A stretch of 64,000 bases of DNA from Cymbidium sinense (lineage: Eukaryota; Streptophyta; Magnoliopsida; Asparagales; Orchidaceae), in assembly GCA_021442155.1 (NCBI GenBank), contig CM038216.1, forward strand, positions 88,446,945-88,510,944, written 5' to 3'. The position numbers and the translations under genes were made by a program. The first letter of the stretch is position 1, and the number at the start of each line of letters is the position of its first letter. Shown here piece by piece: positions 57,735-64,000 of this stretch. The notes under the pieces were generated by a model. That model saw only the letters and a list, made by a program, of their open reading frames with translations. It searched no databases and had not been told where the DNA came from.

Positions 57735-58530
57735 AATACCTAGAAAACTACTTTCTTTTAATGAACATAACAAAGATCTAATTATTCAACCTAGAAGGTC
57801 TCTTGATTCTAGAAAATCATAATATGCTAATAATCAATTAATACTTTTGGGTTATTATATTTCACCTGGTAACATCCACACAATATTATTAGATACCAGC
57901 TCACGTAGTTCTCGTATTGATGTCTCATTAATTCCTCTAAATCTACAAATCCAACGAAATGAACCATATGTATATAAAGACTACCATGGAAATAAAGATT
58001 ACTATCAAACTAAAACTAATATTCTATTTGGTTTTTGGGATATTCGAAAGAAATGAATAGACTTTCAACATACCTTTTTAACAGATGATACAAAAGAAGG
58101 ATGGATTTTAGTAGGAATGGATTTTTTACAACAACATATATTCAATTTACTAACTCCTCTATCCGAATTAACTCTTCAATTATTCTTGGACATCATAGTT
58201 AATTTTCATAGCTATATTAAAATTGAATTATATATTCCCACTAATGATCCTATACATATTCATGCTTTATGTGATCTTTGGCGATATTAGCTTGGTAAAT
58301 GATTTATCCTTCCTTGACATATTTCTCCTCAAACTGATACTTTACTTCTGGATACCTTCAATGGTATTCATATAATTACTCATTATTGCTCTAATCAATA
58401 TATCTTACTCTGTGAAACACTCATTAAAATATCTCATATATAGTGTCTGGATGAACCTTTTCTTGATCTCATCCTTGGAAATAACTTTTTTAAATCCATG
58501 TATTTTTTACACAATATACTGACCGCATCA
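57735..58530 (+). pseudogene. Endogenous pararetrovirus aspartic protease relic (start of pol)
   Basis: After MP, the 69-codon open stretch at 57,847-58,056 includes ILLDTSSRSSRI, in the place of the protease active-site D-[ST]-G motif. The Gly after the Ser/Thr is missing. WILVGMDFLQQH (about 58,100) and DLILGNNFF (about 58,475) follow, as flap/second-half motifs of the retropepsin-like domain in Caulimoviridae pol. Stops and frame changes separate these parts. Confidence 0.6.
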
Positions 58531-59368
58531 AATTGATTACCATCTATAAACATACATTAATTTTTCCATTTATTCACCATCCTGTTTCTCATGATCCTAC
58601 TAATCCACCTCCTTTTCACAGCCAACATGGTGATTTAGATAATTTAATTCAAACACATCTTTCCACTGACTCAAAATTTGTCTTGAATTTATACCTCTTT
58701 ATTGACCTTGACAAACTACAACTAAACAAACATTTCGTTGAACAATTATTATGGATGTATCAATTATGCTGAAGATAAACAAAAATAATTATAATGTTTT
58801 TTAGGATGTATCAATTATGCTGAAGTTTTTATTCAAAATTTAGCCAGATTATGCACTCCTCTTCAAAATAAGCTATGAAAAAATATGACATGGAACTGGG
58901 ATCTAAATAATGATCAGACTTTACAAAAAGTAAAAATAATCTATAAAAATCTTCCTAAATTACACCTAGAGAATAATGGCCAAAAATTAATAATTGAAAT
59001 CGATAGCTCTGACATGTGTTGAGGTGCAATTCTAAAAGCACAAAGAAATAATTCTAAGTACTCTATCGATATACATCTGAAACATACAACACAACAGAAT
59101 AAAATTATCATATTAATGAAAAAGAACTCTTAGCCATTAAAAAGGCTATCAAAAAATTTGAAATATTTTTAAATGAACATTTTATAATACAAACAGATAA
59201 TAAAATGGCAATCTCTTTCATTAAGGGAAAATTATTGATTCATTACCAAATAAAATACTTATTTGCTGGCAAAGTTGGTTTTCTGCATATAATTTTGACA
59301 TAGAATATATTGAAGGAAAAAATAATTATCTAGCTGATACATTATCACGAGAATTTTGCAGGACATGA
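58531..59368 (+). pseudogene. Endogenous pararetrovirus pol relic: RT core deleted, RNase H kept
   Basis: A linker (58,533-58,772; ends HFVEQLLWMY) leads directly to the RT connection/thumb region (GCINYAEVFIQNLARLC, about 58,803-58,855). The finger-palm core with the Y-x-D-D box is therefore absent. The RNase H follows, with IIEIDSSD near 58,990, ELLAI near 59,128, QTDNKMAI near 59,195 and YLADTLSREF near 59,330, so the acidic residues can be recognised across frames. RNase H removes pregenome RNA. Stops and a frameshift after 59,090 inactivate it. A 22-bp duplication marks the deletion site. Confidence 0.75.
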
Positions 59369-60212
59369 GCATAGAACCATATATTGATCTACAAATTACT
59401 GATATCCTGGAACATATGGAGGAACCAGATATACCATCAAATAAAATCTTAACAAAATTTGATGAGCAACTTATTGAGAATTATGTACAAATTGTTGAAT
59501 TCTAGATGTGGAAATTAGAATGTGAAATCTCTTATGGTACCAAGATTCTGGCCGAATTACAAAAAGTAGAAATTTATCTCAATGGTGAAGCCGATGAAGA
59601 AGAATTACCATCGCTTGCTCAATTACAAATAATATGCAATTACAAAAAAAAGGATGCCATCCATAAGTACAAATAAACATACAAATATAGCTTTTTACTC
59701 TTCAATTTTACAAAATGAGCCCAAGATAATGGAACCCAAAAATATACTTGAAATAGTAGAAGAATGGCAACAATTTTCTCCATTTCATAAACAAATTAAC
59801 TCACAAATATATTTCCAAACATAGGGAAATATTAATTTATGCTACATCTATGGAGACACTGATCCAAAACTTACTCTAAAATTGTATCACAGTGGACTGA
59901 TCAAATTAATATATCTCAAAAGTCTTCAAACAATCAGTCAGCTACCTAAAATAATTATTGAAGCAGTAGAAATGTTCCAATATATTTTAAAGCCTTGGAA
60001 TATTTATGCAAAATTATTCTAGACATATCCTGACATAATTGAAGGAAATGTGACCTTAATGCAACAAGGAATAAGCAGTGAACCATATTTACCTAAATAT
60101 ATGGAAATTAAAAAAGCTCCAAAAAGATTGAAGGAAGATGATCTACTTCAAATATGGAATGAGACAGAAAATAAATATTTCAAACATATGGGTCTATCAT
60201 TGCTCAAATGAA
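59365..60212 (+). pseudogene. Endogenous pararetrovirus transactivator (TAV-like) ORF relic
   Basis: Starts with ATG at 59,365, at the end of pol. An acidic N-terminal part (59,365-59,640) is followed by frame-broken sequence with KLYHSGLIKLIYL (about 59,880-59,920) and LPKIIIEAVEMF (about 59,945-59,980). This order resembles the core of the Caulimoviridae inclusion-body/translation transactivator (TAV), which allows reinitiation on polycistronic pregenomic RNA. The position downstream of RNase H supports it. Many stops are present. The assignment is from remembered family pattern and not from alignment. Confidence 0.5.
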
Positions 60213-60434
60213 CTCTTCATTTATTTACATTATATACAAAGGACAAAACAAATTCTTGAAGTCATGTACCAAAAATGGACTAATATACTATTAAAAAATA
60301 CAATATGAGCAAGAACCAAAGTAAATGAAATATTTTGTAAAAAATTACAAAAAGAAAAGCTACATAACTATATATTTTGAAAAATTAAAAATACCTTGCA
60401 AATAGTAAAGGAGATATTAGAATCAAAGCTACTC
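60213..60434 (+). other. Viral 3' region without recognised gene
   Basis: AT-rich viral DNA after the TAV-like ORF. It has Lys/Ile-rich short frames but no motif I recognise; it may be the end of the TAV region. Confidence 0.4.
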
Positions 60435-60580
60435 GACATCTGACATAAGTTATGATGAAATCAATAGAATGATGAAATTAGCATTATGACATAAGCACTT
60501 ACATCATACCCACATATACAGATATTTCACAAAGCTCTATATATGAAGGAAGAAGGTTTACTGGGAGGGGGCAGAGCTCA
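60435..60580 (+). promoter_or_regulatory. Relic of the pararetrovirus pregenomic RNA promoter
   Basis: Two TGACATAAG elements (60,441-60,449 and 60,487-60,495) lie upstream of CTCTATATATGAAGG at 60,535-60,549. This order and wording mirror the as-1 elements (TGACGTAAG) and TATA region of the CaMV 35S type. TGACG to TGACA is the change expected from CpG deamination. A purine-rich GGGAGGGGGCAGAG tract follows at about 60,565. Activity is unknown. Confidence 0.55.
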
Positions 60581-60950
60581 CAAGAATCCTTTCTAAACAT
60601 TCCTCTTAATCCTGTGAAGAAGTTATGCATCATAGCCGTAGAGGTTAAATTATCACTTCTCTAATTTATGTCTGTAAGTATGTTTGGCTTATGATTTCTA
60701 TAATGGCTATTATGTATCTATAAGATTATTATGATCTTAATACTATGTTATATTGTTATACTTTCTTTCTAATCTGGTTACGCTTAGTGTAGGAAATGAA
60801 CAAAAGCTGTGCTGGTATTCTTTGAAGTAATCTTATAAGGTTGTGGTCTTTATTTGAGCCTATATCTCCCCTAGAAAGCCATGAGAATAGGAGAATAAGA
60901 TATGCTGATCAATAGCTAGATGTTATAATTTCATAATGGGAGTCATATGA
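60581..60950 (+). other. Viral leader-like non-coding segment
   Basis: This is unique DNA after the promoter-like site, with no open frame. It would be the start of the pregenomic leader. It ends where AAATAAA-texture repeat begins near 60,950. No AATAAA is found before the junction. Confidence 0.45.
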
Positions 60951-62090
60951 TTAAAAATAAAATAAAATAAAATAAAAATCTAAACTTAAAAAATAAACCT
61001 AAAAATAAATATAAATAAAAACCCAAACCCTAAACTAAAAATAAAAATTAAACCTAAAATAAAAGTAAAATAAATAAAGTAAAATAAATTTAAACTTAAA
61101 CTAAAATAAATATAACCTAAACCTAAACCTAAAATAAACTAAACCTAAACCCTAAACTAAATAAAATAAAATAAACCAAAAATAAACCTAAAGCTAAACT
61201 AAAAATATTAAACAAAACCTAAACCCTAAACCCTAATCCCTAAATGCTGAAAAGCTAAAAACCTAAACCTAAATTGAATAAAATTAGAAAATAAAATTAA
61301 TAACAATACTTAAATAAAAATAAAATGAAAAAATAAAATAAAATAAAAACATAAGCTAAAACCTAAACCCAAACCTAAAAAGAAAATAAAACAAAAAAAT
61401 AAAAAACTAAACTAAAATAAATAAATAAAAACCTAAACTAAACTAAAAAATTAAAAAAAACTAAATAAAATAAAAACCAAACATAAAATAAAAATAAAAT
61501 AAACCTAAATTAAAAAATAAAAATTAAATAAAAACTTACACCTAAAAAAAACCTAAAAGTAAAACATAAAAATAAATAAATAAATAAAACATAAACCTTA
61601 AACTTTAAAAAAACCCTAAACCTAAAATAAAAATAAAATAAGCCTAAACCTAAACCAAGATAAACTAAACTAAAATAAATATAACATAAACCTAAACTAA
61701 GTAAAATAAAATTAAACTAAAAATAAACCTAAACCTAAACTAAGAAAGAATTCCTAAAAATAAACCTAAAATAAAAACCTAAAACTAAAAAAATAAAATA
61801 TAAACTTAAAAATAAAAAGGAAAATGTAAACCTAAAGAAATAACTACACTAAAAAATAAACATAAACCTAAACCTAAACCTAAAAAATAAACTAAAATAA
61901 ATAAACTTGAAATAAATAAACTAAGCTAAATAAAAATAAAAAATAGAACAAACTAAAATAAATATAAAAATAAACTAAATAAACTAAATAAACCTAAACC
62001 TACGAGTTTACTTAATTTTAAAAAAATAAAAAAAACAAATTAAAAAAATTCTTAAACCCTAAACCTTAAACCTACAATGCTAAACCGTAA
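60951..62090 (-). repeat. Telomere-like array, C-rich strand on +
   Basis: AAATAAA/CCTAAA texture with a short heptamer block near 61,210-61,245 and a boundary box (CCTACGAGTTTACTTAATTT) near 62,000, then heptamers to 62,090. No gene is seen. Confidence 0.9.
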
Positions 62091-62130
62091 AAATAGAACC
62101 CTCCTCCCCCAAGCGCTCACTCGTTCTAGA

Positions 62131-62635
62131 GTTTTATTTGCTAAAGAAAAATTAGTAGAAGCCCGGCAACAAATTGATTTACATAAACAAAATAAAAAAT
62201 ATAAACAATCTTTATGTTGTGCTAAGAATGATCTTGTAGCACATCAATGGGGATGTTCTAGAAATACAACTTTCTCATGTACAGGATCAGCCTGTAATAA
62301 AAACATTTTTCTATGAACAAAATAAAAATAAGTTAAATTTAAATATAAGAAACTTAAGGCGAAAAAAATTTAACAAAAAACCAAAAATTTGTAAATGTTG
62401 GTTATGTAAAGAAGAAAGACATTATGCTAATGAATTTCCAAAAAGAACAAAAGTCTTAGGGAGAAAATCTATCCAAATTATAGATGAACAAGAATTAGAA
62501 CCTATCTTTGATATTTTTGAAATGAACTATGAGGAAGAAATTTATGAATTATCTAATCAAGAAGGAGACCTTATAAATAAATATTGTTACCCCAATAATG
62601 ATAATGATCTAAATGAATATTTATATTCAGATTAA
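62131..62635 (+). pseudogene. Endogenous pararetrovirus coat-protein C-terminal fragment (copy 2)
   Basis: Covers the KEKLVEARQQIDL helix segment, the Cys-rich stretch (SLCCAKND, GCSRNTT), the zinc knuckle near 62,390-62,445 and the acidic tail. The reading frame breaks after 62,316. It ends in TAA at 62,633-62,635 followed at once by the MP ATG, as in copy 1. The 5' two thirds of the CP ORF is missing. Confidence 0.7.
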
Positions 62636-63190
62636 ATGACTGAACTCCAACAGCTTAACACAAAAGACATTATAGATAATCAATTGAAATATAGTAAACA
62701 CTTAACCCTTTTAGAGGAAGAATATAAGAAGATTCAAAAAATAAAATTATCATTAGGAACTAAAGACTATTTCAGTATGATAATTTTAAATTGGAAAAAA
62801 TGCAATTCATTATAATATCAGATAAGGAGAATACCCTATTGAAATAATAGAATCCCAAGGCAGTTCAAAAATCCTTTTATATAATTATACAATGAGAAAT
62901 CAAGATTTACAAAAGATTCCTCATCTCAAAAAATATAGAAATGTATTTTTGGGAGGAATACTAATACTAATCAAAGAATACTTTAGAAATGGTATAGATA
63001 GCCCTATAACCTTGTGGATATATGATGATAGAATTATTAATTCTAACAAAGATGCTTTATTAGGAGTTATCCAAGGAAACATATGCTACCAAACTTTACT
63101 GTTTAATTTACATCCTAGTTATGACATCAATATTAATGATAGACATATAGACAAAACTCTTACTCTCAAACTTAAATTTGATAGTGTTTA
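62636..63190 (+). pseudogene. Endogenous pararetrovirus movement-protein N-terminal fragment (copy 2)
   Basis: Starts with the same ATG context as copy 1. A 99-codon open stretch at 62,892-63,191 holds LWIYDDRI, DALLGVIQGN and NDRHIDKTLTL. The fragment stops at about 63,190, where TTTAGG repeat begins, so the C-terminal third of MP is absent. Confidence 0.75.
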
Positions 63191-64000
63191 ATTGGTTTTG
63201 GTATAGGTTTTATTTATTTTAGTTTAGGTTTAGGTTTATTTTATTTTTTTTATTTTAATTTTATTTTAGGTTTAGTTTTTATTTTTAGTTTAAGGTTATG
63301 TTTTTATTATTTATTTATGTTTAGGTTTATTTTTTAGGTTTAGGTTTTTATTTTGTTTTTATTTTATTTTTATTTTATGTTTAGTTTTATTTTATTTAGG
63401 TTTTATTATTAGGTTTATTTTATTTTTTTTTAGTTTAGGTTTTATTTTATTTTAGTTTATTTTATTTTATTTTTTATTTTTTATGTTTAGGTTTAGGTTT
63501 AAGTTTATGTTTTTATTTTATTTTATTTTTTATATTATTTAGGTTTGGTTTTTATTTAGGTTTTATTTTTGGTTTTACTTTAGGTTTTAGTGTTTGATTA
63601 GGTTTATTAGGGTTTAGTGTTAAGGGTTAGGGTTTAAGGTTTTGGGTTTAGGGTTTTATGTTTAGGCTTTAGGGCTTAGGGTTTTTAGTGTTTAGGGTTT
63701 AAGGTTTAGGGTTAGCTTTGGGTTTAGGGTTAGTTAGGGTTAATGGTTTTGGGTTTTGGGTTTTAGGTTTAAGGTTTTTAGGGTTTAGGGTGTAGGGTTT
63801 AAGATTTTTGGGTTTAGGGTTTAGGGTTTAAGGTTTAGGGTTAGGGTTAGGGTTTAGGGTTTATGTTGTAGGGTTTCAAATTTATGGTTTAGGGTTTAGG
63901 GTTTAGGGTTTAGGGTTTGGGTTTTCGGGGTTAGGGTTAGTTTAGGGTTTATGTTTAGCGTTTAAGGTTTATGGTTTATGGTTTAAGGTTTAGGGTTGTA
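63191..64000 (+). repeat. Telomere-like array, G-rich strand on +
   Basis: TTTATTTT/TTTAGG texture to about 63,600, then TTTAGGG heptamers to the end of the window. No gene is seen. Confidence 0.9.

Larger units (their letters stand above)
54785..60950 (+). mobile_element. Endogenous pararetrovirus (Caulimoviridae), copy 1, decayed
   Basis: A 6.2-kb viral segment lies in telomere-like DNA. On + it shows, in order, a small 5' ORF, a coat-protein region with a zinc knuckle, a movement protein, an aspartic protease, an RNase H, a transactivator-like ORF and promoter-like DNA. The core of the reverse transcriptase is deleted. CP before MP is, as I recall, the order in Cavemovirus and Solendovirus, whereas most genera have MP first. 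There are many stops (often TAG, TAA or TGA at positions where Gln, Arg or Trp would fit) and frameshifts, so it cannot make virus. No integrase is present, so insertion was by illegitimate recombination or repair. Confidence 0.85.
62128..63190 (+). mobile_element. Endogenous pararetrovirus, copy 2 (CP tail and MP part only)
   Basis: Matches copy 1 from 56,426 to about 57,493 (offset about 5,700) at roughly nine bases in ten over the parts I compared. It holds the end of the CP region (62,131-62,635), the zinc knuckle, the CP stop, the MP start (ATG at 62,636-62,638) and about two thirds of MP. In the knuckle the last Cys reads Phe. The stops near the MP start of copy 1 are absent, but a frameshift lies near 62,800. 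Both ends are abrupt, meeting repeat DNA. About 40 bases at 62,090-62,128 are neither viral nor repeat. Confidence 0.85.

Noticed and set aside
54785..63190. An intact or potentially active integrated virus
   Set aside because: Copy 1 lacks the RT core and has many stops and frameshifts; copy 2 is a short fragment.

Overview
The window is non-genic nuclear DNA of a seed plant, almost certainly an angiosperm. The evidence is plant-type (TTTAGGG/CCCTAAA) telomere-like DNA, plant LINE relics with DUF4283 ORF1 and zf-RVT/RNase H ORF2 modules, retro-fragments of a plant glycine-rich RNA-binding protein (GRP) and of ribosomal protein P0, and a decayed endogenous member of Caulimoviridae. I could not name the species. 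I found no intact host gene, no tRNA or rRNA gene and no bacterial-type feature.

Roughly 40 kb of the 64 kb is degenerate telomere-like repeat. It falls into three textures: heptamer-rich TTTAGGG blocks; TTTAGG/TTTATTTT blocks (the longest runs from about 33.1 to 41.4 kb); and a TTATTAG block at 28.4-31.0 kb. The G-rich strand is on + from about 10.36 to 41.4 kb and on - at 6.87-10.36 kb and most of 44.1-50.0 kb. It then switches repeatedly to the right end. Switches and breaks tend to sit at inserted relics or at one recurring boundary box.

Layout: 1-6,440 is a decayed LINE on - (ORF1 plus ORF2). 6,440-6,866 is a probable retroelement 3' end on +. 6,867-26,100 is telomere-like DNA studded with 3'-terminal GRP fragments that share one truncation point, so the GRP piece is part of an amplified composite repeat. 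Two of these units also carry a poly(A)-tailed P0 pseudogene. 26,930-28,425 is the 5' end and ORF1 of a second LINE, joined to the second P0 copy. 28.4-41.4 kb is repeat with one more GRP fragment and a possible SINE scrap. 41,448-43,985 holds two LINE pieces facing opposite ways. 38.45-41.52 kb and 46.87-50.03 kb form a large inverted repeat. 50-54.8 kb is a patchwork of repeat, LINE scraps, one GRP copy on + and a 365-bp unassigned island.

54,785-60,950 is a nearly full-length but dead endogenous pararetrovirus. Its order is small ORF, coat/zinc knuckle, movement protein, aspartic protease, RNase H, transactivator-like ORF, then pregenomic-promoter-like DNA; the reverse transcriptase core is deleted. 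62,128-63,190 is a second, partial copy. The CP-before-MP order recalls cavemo- and solendoviruses.

The most unusual content is the composite satellite: telomere-like arrays of alternating texture, a conserved boundary box, and one GRP retro-fragment carried along as a module at about 1.9-kb or 0.85-kb spacing. All domain calls come from reading motifs by eye; no database search or alignment program was run.
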